A stretch of DNA of 64,000 nucleotides from NCBI GenBank assembly GCA_959023295.1, contig CAUFBM010000009.1, forward strand, positions 30,494 through 94,493, in the 5' to 3' direction. A program made the position numbers and the translations under genes. The notes beneath the pieces were generated by a model. The model was not told the origin of the DNA, did not search any database, and saw nothing but the letters and a program-made list of their open reading frames with translations. This DNA is from an uncultured Collinsella sp. (GTDB lineage: Bacteria > Actinomycetota > Coriobacteriia > Coriobacteriales > Coriobacteriaceae). Position 1 is the stretch's first letter. Every line of letters begins with the position of its first letter. Below, in pieces: positions 7,790 through 15,808 of the stretch.

Positions 7790-7822
7790 AGCTCAGAGGC
7801 TATGTCCTCTGGGCTGTTTTGT
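7790..7822 (+). terminator. Terminator of the Gly-Val tRNA pair
   Basis: AGCTCAGAGG-CTATGT-CCTCTGGGCT stem followed by TTTTGTTTTTTG. Confidence 0.85.
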
Positions 7823-8142
7823 TTTTTGTCACCAAGCGCGCCGCCAAATAAGTCATCAAATATTGATCCAAGGTCCGTACGCGATGGTCTTTGTATCCCG
7901 TAGGGGTGCCGGCAGATTGCATGTGTCCTGGCCCATCATGACCGCAACATGTTGGTCAAGGACAATCTTTTGGATTCTTTTGGCGCGAGCAGCTTGGTTT
8001 TGGTGCTATTTGGCGGCGGCACGGTTGAGGGGGTTTCAAAACTGCTGTGCAGGTAGTTGGGTTGATAACGTTTTAGCAGTCTGCCAAGAGGCCTTCATTT
8101 ATAATGCGTCTGCAAATTGACCAATTGCTTTGACCTGCTGAA
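7823..8142. other. Gene-free stretch upstream of nrdD
   Basis: I see no convincing gene, tRNA or hairpin here. The open frames are short and without ribosome-binding sites. The stretch ends at the NrdR box. Confidence 0.5.
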
Positions 8143-8188
8143 ACACTATATGTTGTGTTTGACCTAAAAAAAGAATACAGGATATAGA
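8143..8188 (+). promoter_or_regulatory. NrdR box and nrdD promoter
   Basis: ACACTATATGTTGTGT (8143-8158) fits the NrdR consensus acaCwAtATaTwGtgt almost exactly. It abuts a -35 TTGACC (8159-8164); an 18-bp spacer leads to TATAGA (8183-8188). A weaker NrdR-like stretch (ACAGGATATAGATG, from 8177) overlaps the -10 box and could be the usual second site. The leader from about 8196 to 8416 (220 nt) has a small hairpin CAGGG-TAAG-CCCTG near 8347 but no riboswitch that I recognise. Repression of nrdD by ATP/dATP-loaded NrdR is inferred. Confidence 0.75.
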
Positions 8189-8416
8189 TGCCTCTTTGTC
8201 GTATGATAGATGGCGGACAGAGAACGAGAACCTTATTCGCCCCATTATTTGGATGGATCTTTGAGCCCCTTGATTGGCTGCGAGGATTGTCCGCATGAGG
8301 GCCTATGGTTATCGAAAACACAGATTGCGCGACGGCGCCGCAAGACAGGGTAAGCCCTGCCGGGCATCGTTTGGCTCTGAAGCGCAATGAGGCTACGATG
8401 CGAAAGAGGCAAGAGG

Positions 8417-10639
8417 ATGAAGATCATCAAGCGCAGCGGCACCGAGGTTACCTTTGACATCGATAAGATCGTCAATGCGATCCGCGCCGCAAACTTGGAG
8501 GTCGAGGAAGGCTCTCGCCTTACCGACCGCCAGGTGATCTATGCGGCACAAAACGTCGCCGAGGCATGTGAGAAGGCCGGCCACACCGTATCGGTCGAGG
8601 AGATCCAGGATCTGGTCGAGGACGAGATTATGCGTCTCGACTGCTACGAGGTCGCTCGCCACTACATCATCTACCGCTATGTTCAGAGCCTGAAGCGCCA
8701 AAAGAACACGACCGATGACAAGATTCTGTCGCTGATTGAGTGCAATAACGAAGAGGTCAAGCAGGAGAACTCCAACAAGAATCCGACCGTCAACTCCGTT
8801 CAGCGTGACTACATGGCCGGCGAGATCTCCAAGGATCTGACCCAGCGCGTGCTGCTGCCCCAGGAGATCGTGGATGCGCACAACGAGGGCCTGATTCACT
8901 TCCATGATTCGGATTACTTTGCCCAGCACATGCATAACTGCGACCTGGTGAACCTGGAGGACATGCTCCAGAACGGTACTGTTATCTCGGGCACGCTGAT
9001 TGAGAAGCCGCATAGCTTCTCGACTGCCTGCAACATTGCGACGCAGATCATCGCCCAGGTTGCTTCCTCCCAGTACGGCGGCCAGTCGATTTCGCTGACC
9101 CATCTTGCCCCGTTCGTCGAGGTGAGCCGCCAGAAGATTCGCGGCGAGGTTGCCCGCGAGCTTGAGGAGCTCGGTGTTTCCGCTCCCGCAGAGAAGGTGC
9201 GTGAGGTCGTAGAGGACCGTCTGCGTGATGAGATCCGTCGCGGTGTCCAGACGATTCAGTATCAGGTCGTGACCCTTATGACCACCAACGGCCAGGCACC
9301 ATTCGTGACGGTCTTCATGTACCTCAACGAGGCCCGCTCGGTCCAGGAGAAGCACGATCTTGCCATGATCGTGGAGGAGACGCTTCGCCAGCGCTATGAG
9401 GGCGTTAAGAACGAGGCGGGCGTGTGGATCACCCCGGCGTTCCCCAAGCTTATCTATGTGCTCGAGGACGATAACGTTTACGAGGATTCCCCGTACTTCT
9501 ATCTGACTCAGCTGGCCGCCAAGTGCACCGCCAAGCGCATGGTGCCCGACTACATCTCCGAGAAGAAGATGCGCGAGCTTAAGCTTTCGAAGGGTGAGAC
9601 CGCGGGCAATGGCGATTGCTACACCTGCATGGGTTGTCGCAGCTTCCTGACGCCCGACCGCTCGGGCAACGGCTTTAATAACGTTGCAAACGCGCTGAAC
9701 TATGACCCGAGCAAGCCCAAGTATTACGGTCGCTTTAACCAGGGTGTTGTGACCATTAACCTGCCCGATGTCGCACTGAGCTCGCACCAGGACATGGACA
9801 AGTTCTGGAAGATCTTCGACGAGCGCCTTGAGCTGTGTCACCGCGCTCTGCTGTGCCGCCATGAGCGCCTGATGGGCACGCTTTCGGATGCCGCGCCGAT
9901 TCTTTGGCAGTACGGCGCCCTGGCACGCCTTAAGAAGGGCGAGACGATCGATAAGCTGCTCGTGGGCGGCTATTCCACCATCAGCCTGGGTTACGCCGGT
10001 CTGTATGAGTGCGTCAAGTACATGACGGGCCACAGCCACACCGAGAAGGAGGGTACGCCCTTTGCCATGGCAGTTATGCAGCGTATGAACGACAAGTGCG
10101 CGGAGTGGAAGGCCGCGAGCGATATCGATTTCTCGCTGTACGGTACGCCGCTGGAGTCGACGACGTACAAGTTCGCCAAGTGCCTGCAGCGCCGTTTTGG
10201 CATTATTCCGGGCGTGACGGACAAGGGCTATATCACCAATAGCTACCATGTTCACGTGTCCGAGGAGATCGATGCCTTCGATAAGCTTAAGTTTGAGGGC
10301 ATGTTCCAGCAGCTTTCGCCGGGCGGCGCCATCTCCTACGTCGAGGTTCCCAACATGCAGGACAACCTTAAGGCTGTCATTCGCGTGATGCAGTACATCT
10401 ACGACAACATCATGTACGCCGAGCTCAACACCAAGAGCGACTACTGCCAGGTGTGCGGCTACGACGGTGAGATCAAGATTGTCGAGGATGACGGTAAGCT
10501 AGTGTGGGAGTGCCCCAATTGCGGCAATCGTGACCAAGAGAAGATGAACGTCGCCCGTCGTACGTGCGGCTACATCGGCACCCAGTTCTGGAACCAGGGT
10601 CGAACCGAGGAGATCCGCGACCGCGTGCTGCATCTCTAA
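8417..10639 (+). CDS. nrdD: Anaerobic (class III) ribonucleoside-triphosphate reductase
   Basis: NrdD makes dNTPs from NTPs without oxygen, using a glycyl radical installed by NrdG. The 740-aa protein has an N-terminal ATP-cone (residues about 1-95, KIIKRSGTEVTFDIDKIV), the PFL-like barrel, a C-terminal zinc site (CQVCGYD...CPNCGN) and the radical motif RRTCGYIG, with the radical glycine at about residue 718. ATG 8417 follows GAAAGAGG with 7-base spacing; the longer upstream frame lacks this. The activase gene follows, after two palindromic elements (C and D). Gene presence and the NrdR box point to an anaerobic lifestyle. Confidence 0.96.
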   Translation: MKIIKRSGTEVTFDIDKIVNAIRAANLEVEEGSRLTDRQVIYAAQNVAEACEKAGHTVSVEEIQDLVEDEIMRLDCYEVARHYIIYRYVQSLKRQKNTTDDKILSLIECNNEEVKQENSNKNPTVNSVQRDYMAGEISKDLTQRVLLPQEIVDAHNEGLIHFHDSDYFAQHMHNCDLVNLEDMLQNGTVISGTLIEKPHSFSTACNIATQIIAQVASSQYGGQSISLTHLAPFVEVSRQKIRGEVARELEELGVSAPAEKVREVVEDRLRDEIRRGVQTIQYQVVTLMTTNGQAPFVTVFMYLNEARSVQEKHDLAMIVEETLRQRYEGVKNEAGVWITPAFPKLIYVLEDDNVYEDSPYFYLTQLAAKCTAKRMVPDYISEKKMRELKLSKGETAGNGDCYTCMGCRSFLTPDRSGNGFNNVANALNYDPSKPKYYGRFNQGVVTINLPDVALSSHQDMDKFWKIFDERLELCHRALLCRHERLMGTLSDAAPILWQYGALARLKKGETIDKLLVGGYSTISLGYAGLYECVKYMTGHSHTEKEGTPFAMAVMQRMNDKCAEWKAASDIDFSLYGTPLESTTYKFAKCLQRRFGIIPGVTDKGYITNSYHVHVSEEIDAFDKLKFEGMFQQLSPGGAISYVEVPNMQDNLKAVIRVMQYIYDNIMYAELNTKSDYCQVCGYDGEIKIVEDDGKLVWECPNCGNRDQEKMNVARRTCGYIGTQFWNQGRTEEIRDRVLHL

Positions 10640-10650
10640 TACCGCTCCGG

Positions 10651-10789
10651 GGCTGAGCCGAGAGGGCCGCTTGGGCATTTGCTCGCTATTTCGGACAGTC
10701 CTGCGCAAGACGAAGGCCACATTAAGTGGCCTTCTTTGCGTGCGGAACTCATATCGAGCAAAAGCCCAAGCGGCCCTCTCGGCTCAGCC
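10651..10789. repeat. Long palindromic element C (nrdD terminator region)
   Basis: Perfect 26-bp outer arms (10651-10676 and 10764-10789, GGCTGAGCCGAGAGG... and its complement) extend imperfectly through TTTGCTCG. An inner hairpin GAAGGCCAC-ATTAA-GTGGCCTTC (10712-10734) followed by TTTGC resembles a terminator. On the minus strand the loop strands read GAGTTCCGCA and TGTCCGA, matching elements A, B and D. Confidence 0.8.
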
Positions 10790-10968
10790 AAGTTGACGTA
10801 GCTGAGATGCAGCATGCGGTCTGCTCGCTTCTCGAAGTTCTTAGCGGAAATGAGTTGAGCTGCAATGACGATCTGCTTGCAATGGCGGTTGAGCTGCAGC
10901 TGAGTATTTATTGGACCGCGAACCCTATACTCAATGTTCGCTTCGTTCATTGAGTTACCCTTTGCATG
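10790..10968. promoter_or_regulatory. Spacer between palindromic elements with a small dyad
   Basis: ACTCAATG (10929-10936) and CATTGAGT (10948-10955) form an 8-bp dyad overlapping a possible -10 TATACT, so this may hold a separate nrdG promoter. No gene is apparent. The function of the dyad is unknown. Confidence 0.4.
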
Positions 10969-11050
10969 AGGCCGGGACATATCGTCCCGCCCGCAGTTTC
11001 GCAGGCCGAAGGCCGAGAATGTTTGAGGACGGGATGATATGTCCCGGCCT
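10969..11050. repeat. Palindromic element D in the nrdG leader
   Basis: 20-bp arms (10969-10988 and 11031-11050; AGGCCGGGACATATC... and complement, one G-T) flank a loop with GCCCGCAGTTTC, a GGCC-GAA-GGCC mini-hairpin, and ATGTTTGAGGAC. The right arm ends 16 bases before the nrdG ATG, so folding could affect nrdG translation. It is the shortest member of the family. Confidence 0.75.
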
Positions 11051-11066
11051 CCCGGGAGAGTTACCT

Positions 11067-11648
11067 ATGAACTACGCGAACATTAAGTATTTCGATATTG
11101 CTGATGGGGAAGGCGTCCGTACTTCTCTGTTTGTGAGTGGGTGCCGTCGTGGGTGCAAGAACTGCTTTAACTCTGTTGCGTGGGACTTTGCTGCGGGTGA
11201 GCCGTTCGATCGCGCCGTCGAGGACAAGATTATCGAGAGTCTCGACCATCCCTTTATCGATGGCCTGACGATTCTGGGCGGGGAGCCTATGGAACCCGAG
11301 AACCAGGTGGGGCTCGTTGACTTTGTCGAACGCGTGCGTGCGGCCTATCCTGTGGAGTCGGGGAAGACCATTTGGTGCTTTACCGGCGACGTGCTCGAGG
11401 AGCTTGTGCCGGGCGGCCGTCATCATACCGAGGTGACGGACCGTATCCTTGCCTGCCTCGACATGTTGGTGGATGGTCCGTTCGTTCAAGACCTGTACGA
11501 TATCTCGTTGCGTTTTAGGGGCTCGAGTAATCAGCGCGTGATCGACATGAACGCCACGCGCGCTCGTGCTGCGCGTGAGGGCGTTGCGCTTTGCGATGCT
11601 GTGGAGCTTTGGCGAGACGATCCGGTCTATTCGACCCATACTATGTAG
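11067..11648 (+). CDS. nrdG: Anaerobic ribonucleotide reductase activating protein (radical SAM)
   Basis: NrdG uses a 4Fe-4S cluster and S-adenosylmethionine to generate the glycyl radical on NrdD. The 193-aa protein has the cluster motif CRRGCKNC (Cys26, Cys30, Cys33) and the SAM-contact region TILGGEPM. ATG 11067 is preferred: the family begins MNYANIKYFD, and GGGAGAG lies just upstream, next to the base of element D. The longer upstream frame only reads through the palindrome. Confidence 0.94.
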   Translation: MNYANIKYFDIADGEGVRTSLFVSGCRRGCKNCFNSVAWDFAAGEPFDRAVEDKIIESLDHPFIDGLTILGGEPMEPENQVGLVDFVERVRAAYPVESGKTIWCFTGDVLEELVPGGRHHTEVTDRILACLDMLVDGPFVQDLYDISLRFRGSSNQRVIDMNATRARAAREGVALCDAVELWRDDPVYSTHTM

Positions 11649-11715
11649 CTGGCAGAGGCTGCGTGCCGGCGTGGTACCATAGCGCGAACGCGAAATCGAA
11701 AAAAGTGAGGCCCAG

Positions 11716-12273
11716 ATGGTCGATCAGGAAAAAGTCGAGACTGCCATTAAGCTGCTGCTTGAAGGTATAGGCGAGGACCCAACTCGTGAGGGCCTGCTGG
11801 AGACGCCGGCACGCGTCGCCCGTATGTATGGCGAGATTGCCGGCGGTATGGACCAGAGTGCCGAGGAACACCTGTCCAAAACTTTTGCCGTCGCTTCGAA
11901 CGATTTGGTTATCGAGCGCGACATTACGTTTTACTCGCTGTGCGAGCACCATCTGCTGCCGTTTTATGGCAAGGCTGCGATCGGTTATATCCCTAACGGT
12001 CGCGTGGCGGGTCTGTCTAAGCTTGCTCGCACGGTTGAGGTCTATGCCCGTCGTCTGCAGCTGCAGGAGCAGTTGTGTGCACAGGTTGCCGATGCCCTCA
12101 TGGAATATCTAGCTCCCCAAGGGGCGATTGTGCTGATGGAAGCCGAGCATATGTGCATGACCATGCGCGGCGTGCAAAAGCCCGGCACCAAGACCGTGAC
12201 GCTCGCTCGCCGCGGCGTCTTTGAGACCGATCCCGCGCTCGAGGAGCGGTTCTTTAGGATGTTGGGCCGTTAG
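11716..12273 (+). CDS. folE: GTP cyclohydrolase I
   Basis: FolE converts GTP to 7,8-dihydroneopterin triphosphate, the first step of tetrahydrofolate synthesis. The 185-aa protein carries the zinc ligands Cys76 and His79 in SLCEHHLLPFYG and Cys147 in EAEHMCMTMRG, and ends in the usual RRGVFETD region. A Shine-Dalgarno AGTGAGG precedes ATG 11716. It heads a run folE, HD-domain gene, folB. folP and folK are not in this window. Confidence 0.95.
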   Translation: MVDQEKVETAIKLLLEGIGEDPTREGLLETPARVARMYGEIAGGMDQSAEEHLSKTFAVASNDLVIERDITFYSLCEHHLLPFYGKAAIGYIPNGRVAGLSKLARTVEVYARRLQLQEQLCAQVADALMEYLAPQGAIVLMEAEHMCMTMRGVQKPGTKTVTLARRGVFETDPALEERFFRMLGR

Positions 12274-12274
12274 C

Positions 12275-12856
12275 ATGGGGGCCGTCAACGACTTTACATC
12301 GAAGACCGATGAGGGGACGCCGCGTCGCGGCTTTATGGCTTCGGGCCTGACTCCCTTTGGCGCCATGCCTCGCATTGATTACATTTGTGCCAACGGGCTG
12401 TTCCGGCGGCATCTGGGCAATATTGCACAGTTGGAATCGGGGCGCATCTTTTGCCGCCACGGTATTGACCATCTGCTTGATGTCGCGCGCATTATGTGGA
12501 TTAAGAATCTCGAGGAACAGCTCGAATTTGACCGCGAGGTCATCTACGCTACGGCACTTCTTCACGATATCGGCAAAGATGAACAGTATGAATCGGGTAT
12601 ATCCCATGATGTTGCAAGCGAGCGCGTCGCTGATGCGATTCTCGGCGGCATGCCCGATGACGTGGCGTTTGAGCCGGCCGATGCCGCAGCTATTAAGACG
12701 GCCATTCTGGGCCATCGAAAGCTGCGCGTGAACAGCCAGCCGCTCGAGCGTCTGCTTTATGCAGCCGACAAAGCGTCGCGCGCCTGCTTTGCATGCCCCG
12801 CGCGCAATGCTTGCAACTGGAGCGATGATAAAAAGAACCTGTCGATTCGCGTGTAG
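12275..12856 (+). CDS. HD-domain phosphohydrolase in the folate operon
   Basis: This 193-aa protein has the HD signature RHGIDHLLDVARI...LLHDIGKDEQ (metal-binding His and Asp), followed by helices typical of HD phosphohydrolases and a Cys-rich C-terminus (CFACPARNACNW). ATG 12275 begins one base after the folE stop, implying translational coupling; starts at 12335 or 12365 are possible. Between folE and folB it is well placed to remove phosphate from dihydroneopterin triphosphate, a step handled by unrelated enzymes in different bacteria. That role is inference; a nucleotide or housecleaning phosphatase is the alternative. Confidence 0.75.
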   Translation: MGAVNDFTSKTDEGTPRRGFMASGLTPFGAMPRIDYICANGLFRRHLGNIAQLESGRIFCRHGIDHLLDVARIMWIKNLEEQLEFDREVIYATALLHDIGKDEQYESGISHDVASERVADAILGGMPDDVAFEPADAAAIKTAILGHRKLRVNSQPLERLLYAADKASRACFACPARNACNWSDDKKNLSIRV

Positions 12857-12899
12857 TTAGTTTGCGCGGTCGGGGTTCTAAACGAAGGAGACGATCGCG

Positions 12900-13385
12900 A
12901 TGAGTAACAAGAAACTGCCCGAGAATGCAACTAAGACTGAAGGCGCCGAACTCGCCCGCCGTGGAAGGGGCGAAATATCCACTGCAACGGCGGTGCCCCA
13001 CGTGAGCTATGACGATCTGCGCCATGCCGATCGCATTACTATCGACGGTCTCGAGGTCTTTGCCAACCACGGCGTGTATCCCGAAGAGAACGCGCTGGGC
13101 CAGAAGTTCATCGTGTCCCTGGTGCTCTATGCCGACCTGCGTGCAGCGGGGGAGCACGATAACCTGGACGCCTCGATTGACTACGGCTCGGTGTGCCACG
13201 ATGTCGATGGCTATCTGCGTGAGCATACCTTTAAGCTTATCGAGGCTGCAGCCGAGGGTGTGGCCCAGATGCTGCTACGTCGTTACCCCCTGCTGCTTGG
13301 CGTGCGTGTTAAGCTCGATAAGCCTTGGGCGCCCGTCGGTCTTCCCCTGGCAAGCTGCGGTGTTGAGATCGAGCGCGTGCGTTAA
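12900..13385 (+). CDS. folB: Dihydroneopterin aldolase
   Basis: FolB cleaves 7,8-dihydroneopterin to 6-hydroxymethyl-dihydropterin and glycolaldehyde. The core (from about residue 44) shows the family pattern ITIDGLEVFANHGVYPEEN, LDASIDYGSV, LIEAAAEGVA and VRVKLDKPWAP. An N-terminal, hydrophilic extension of about 43 residues is unusual; a strong GAAGGAG site upstream of ATG 12900 suggests it is really translated. It is convergent with the next gene, 6 bases away. Confidence 0.92.
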   Translation: MSNKKLPENATKTEGAELARRGRGEISTATAVPHVSYDDLRHADRITIDGLEVFANHGVYPEENALGQKFIVSLVLYADLRAAGEHDNLDASIDYGSVCHDVDGYLREHTFKLIEAAAEGVAQMLLRRYPLLLGVRVKLDKPWAPVGLPLASCGVEIERVR

Positions 13386-13391
13386 CCGGTT

Positions 13392-14168
13392 CTAATACGT
13401 CTCTATGGGTGGTTGCTTGAGCCGCTGCGACAAAACTCTATTGTTGGGACAGTACGTGTCGAGCAAGGCGTGAAACCGCTGATTGTGGCTTGGCTCGAGC
13501 AAGTGGACGAGCTCGTGGGCGATAACCATGTCGAGGCATTCGACGGGGTAGGCGGCAAGTTCTCGTGCGATGCGAACGGTGCCGGATTTGGGCGTGCATG
13601 AGCCCCAACGCGTTTTCATGCTGCGTACGGAAACGCGGGAAACGGCGACACCCATTGCGATTTCGTATGCGTGCACCATATCGCGCAGCGCCGATGTGAC
13701 TTCGGACGTATAAAGCTGGTCGATGTGGGCTTGGAGCTCGTCGGACGTTAGACCGTCGAGGATTGCGAGCCGCTTGGCCTGTGGGCCTTCGTCCGATTCG
13801 TCGGTACCCATAAAACTTGCGAAGGTGGCCTGCTGGGGTCGCGGTGCGGGTGATGCAAAGTTGTGATCGAGTGCGTCCTGTACCGTGATGGGCTTGCCCC
13901 AAAGCGCAATGATGGACGAGGGGCTGAGCGGCTCCTGTGCCGTCGTCTGACGTTGCTCGCGCTGGGCAAGTCGGCTGATAATCCAGGCGCTGTTGCGCTT
14001 CACAAACGCTTCGATACGCTCGCGGCTGGCGCCGAGCGGTGCGCTGGCGTGGACCTCACCGCTCGATGTGACGCGTAGGTTGAAGTTCTTGACGCGCTTT
14101 TTGGTAACGACGACGGGGATGGGCATCCCATCCGGTCGGGGTAGGAAAATCGTAAACTGCTGCGTCAA
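13392..14168 (-). CDS. YgjP-like (DUF45) zinc metallopeptidase domain protein
   Basis: The protein (258 aa, TTG start behind AAAGGAT) ends in the YgjP/WLM-like signature MKTRWGSC...YPVECLDMVIAHELVHLLEPSHNQRFHALLD, with the HExxH zinc motif and a downstream His. The N-terminal part has the family pattern VKNFNLRVTSSGEVHASAPLGASRERIEAFV. Family members are cytoplasmic putative peptidases of unclear substrate. A middle stretch (about 90-160) is less conserved-looking. It is convergent with folB. Confidence 0.85.
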   Translation of the reverse strand: MTQQFTIFLPRPDGMPIPVVVTKKRVKNFNLRVTSSGEVHASAPLGASRERIEAFVKRNSAWIISRLAQREQRQTTAQEPLSPSSIIALWGKPITVQDALDHNFASPAPRPQQATFASFMGTDESDEGPQAKRLAILDGLTSDELQAHIDQLYTSEVTSALRDMVHAYEIAMGVAVSRVSVRSMKTRWGSCTPKSGTVRIARELAAYPVECLDMVIAHELVHLLEPSHNQRFHALLDTYCPNNRVLSQRLKQPPIETY

Positions 14169-14190
14169 AAGTTATCCTTTGGATTGGGGA

Positions 14191-14226
14191 CGGGCCGGCA
14201 TTTCGACCGTTCGGTATGCCGGCCCG
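14191..14226 (-). terminator. Hairpin after the dipeptidase gene
   Basis: 11-bp perfect stem CGGGCCGGCAT / ATGCCGGCCCG with a 14-nt loop, located between two minus-strand genes. A T tract is lacking, so termination strength is uncertain. Confidence 0.55.
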
Positions 14227-14242
14227 CTCAAGGAATGTGAAA

Positions 14243-15256
14243 TTAATAACGCTCGAAGAAGGCAAGGGCGTTATCGCTGCAGAGCTTCTGCATCACGGTC
14301 TTGCCAAAGTGCTTGGAGAGCATGTTCTGGAATTCGGGCATCTTGCTGGCATCGGAGAGGAAAGCGGGCACCTTGGCGCCGTCCCAGTCGCCGCCGAGTG
14401 CGATGACGTCCTCGCCGCCCAGGTCGAGCCAGTGCTCGATATGTGCCGCTAGCTGGTCGAAGGTGACGTCTGCGGTGGTCTTGTCGGTCGCATCGTTGGA
14501 TAGGAACTCGCTGCAGTAGTTGAGGCCGACGATGCCGCCCATGTCGCGAATGGTGCGGAACTGGTCGTCGGTGAGGTTGCGCTTGACGCCGCAAACCGCA
14601 CGGGAGTTGGAGTGGCTGGCGACGAAGGGGCGCGTGGCGTGGGCGACAACCTCGTCAAAGCACTCATCGTTGAGGTGGGAGACGTCGAGTATCATGCCGG
14701 CGTGCTCCATCTGCGTAAGTGCCTCGATGCCGGCGGCGGTGAGGCCGGCGTGGGTGTCGTGGCCGCTCGCGAGCGGTCCCTGCGCGTTCCAGCTGAGTGA
14801 CGACATAAGCACGCCCAAGCTCTTGAGCACCTCGATCAGCGCGGGGTCCTCGGCAAAGAACGTGGCGTTTTCGATGGTGTGGATGCAGGCGACCTTGCCG
14901 TCTTTGAGCGCAGGGCGAATATCAGCGGCGCTGCGCACGTTGACCATGCGGTCGTGGTTGAGCATTGCCTGGCCGCTCATATGCGCCATGATCTGCGCCT
15001 GGAAGCGCGCGGCGTGGGCGGTGGGAATCTCGTCGGGGACAAACGTAGCGAAGCACTGCGCCCACGGCGTGTTGCCGATCTTTGCGAGCGAGATGGCGCA
15101 GGCGTTGCCCTCGATAAGGTCGAAATCCTGCGGATGCGTTTCGTCGCCGGGGAAATAACCGTCGGTGCCGGCGGTAAAGCGCAGGTCAAGATCGAGTGTG
15201 GCCCAGCCGATACGGTCGGCGGTGTCGCAGTGTAGGTCAAATACGGGATATGCCAT
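14243..15256 (-). CDS. Membrane-dipeptidase-type zinc dipeptidase (peptidase family M19)
   Basis: M19 enzymes hydrolyse dipeptides, including ones with D-residues, using two zinc ions. The 337-aa protein starts MAYPVFDLHCDTADR with the HxD metal motif, has ACIHTIENATFF with the bridging Glu, LDVSHLND, the SHSNSRAVCG motif and GLNYCSEFL. ATG at 15256 is preferred because GGAGG lies 5 bases upstream; the longer frame adds ten non-homologous residues. No signal peptide, so it should be cytoplasmic. It may process peptides taken up by the Opp system at the left edge (inference). Confidence 0.88.
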   Translation of the reverse strand: MAYPVFDLHCDTADRIGWATLDLDLRFTAGTDGYFPGDETHPQDFDLIEGNACAISLAKIGNTPWAQCFATFVPDEIPTAHAARFQAQIMAHMSGQAMLNHDRMVNVRSAADIRPALKDGKVACIHTIENATFFAEDPALIEVLKSLGVLMSSLSWNAQGPLASGHDTHAGLTAAGIEALTQMEHAGMILDVSHLNDECFDEVVAHATRPFVASHSNSRAVCGVKRNLTDDQFRTIRDMGGIVGLNYCSEFLSNDATDKTTADVTFDQLAAHIEHWLDLGGEDVIALGGDWDGAKVPAFLSDASKMPEFQNMLSKHFGKTVMQKLCSDNALAFFERY

Positions 15257-15376
15257 GGTTCCTCCGGTTGCAGCGTTTCTTTGCAAACTGTCAATGAATT
15301 GTATGACTAGGGTATAGTTAGCGCCATATGTTCACGGCGGCCCGCGTTGTGCGCCGCCCTTATCACGGAGGTTACC

Positions 15377-15805
15377 ATGTCCAACCAGGGCAAGAAGGTC
15401 AAGACCCATTATCGTGGCACGCTCGATGACGGCACGCAGTTCGATAGCTCCTACGATCGCGGTGAGCCGCTGGAGTTCACCTGCGGTGCCGGTCAGATGA
15501 TCAAGGGCTTCGACGCCGCCGTTATCGATATGCAGGTGGGCGAGAAGAAGTCCGTGCACATTCCTGCTGCCGATGCCTACGGCGAGCACAACCCCGAGAT
15601 GGTCCTGACCTTCCCGGCCGAGCAGGTTCCCAACATCGAGCAGATCGAGAAGGGCATGAAGCTCTTCCTGTCCACGCCGAGCGGCATGCCTGTCCCCGCT
15701 GTCGTCATCGATGTGACGTCCGAGGCCGTGACGCTCGATGCCAACCACGAGCTTGCCGGCAAGGATCTCAACTTTGATATCGAGCTCGTTGAGGTCGAGG
15801 ACTAG
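15377..15805 (+). CDS. slyD: FKBP-type peptidyl-prolyl isomerase, SlyD type
   Basis: SlyD is a cytoplasmic prolyl isomerase and chaperone, often also a nickel metallochaperone. The 142-aa protein shows HYRGTLDDGTQFDSSYDRGEPLEFTCG, MIKGFDAAVIDMQVGEKKSV and the inserted-in-flap IF domain; it ends DIELVEVED without the long His/Cys-rich tail of E. coli SlyD. CACGGAGG precedes ATG 15377. The UreE-like gene starts 3 bases after its stop, supporting a shared role in nickel handling. Confidence 0.9.
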   Translation: MSNQGKKVKTHYRGTLDDGTQFDSSYDRGEPLEFTCGAGQMIKGFDAAVIDMQVGEKKSVHIPAADAYGEHNPEMVLTFPAEQVPNIEQIEKGMKLFLSTPSGMPVPAVVIDVTSEAVTLDANHELAGKDLNFDIELVEVED

Positions 15806-15808
15806 TTG

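Noticed and set aside
8189..8416. Cobalamin or other riboswitch in the nrdD leader
   Set aside because: No B12-box or other conserved riboswitch core is visible; the class III enzyme needs no cobalamin.
8393..10255. Long minus-strand open frame (620 codons) opposite nrdD
   Set aside because: It mirrors the codon bias of nrdD, has no recognisable domain or ribosome-binding site, and lies wholly antisense to a certain gene.
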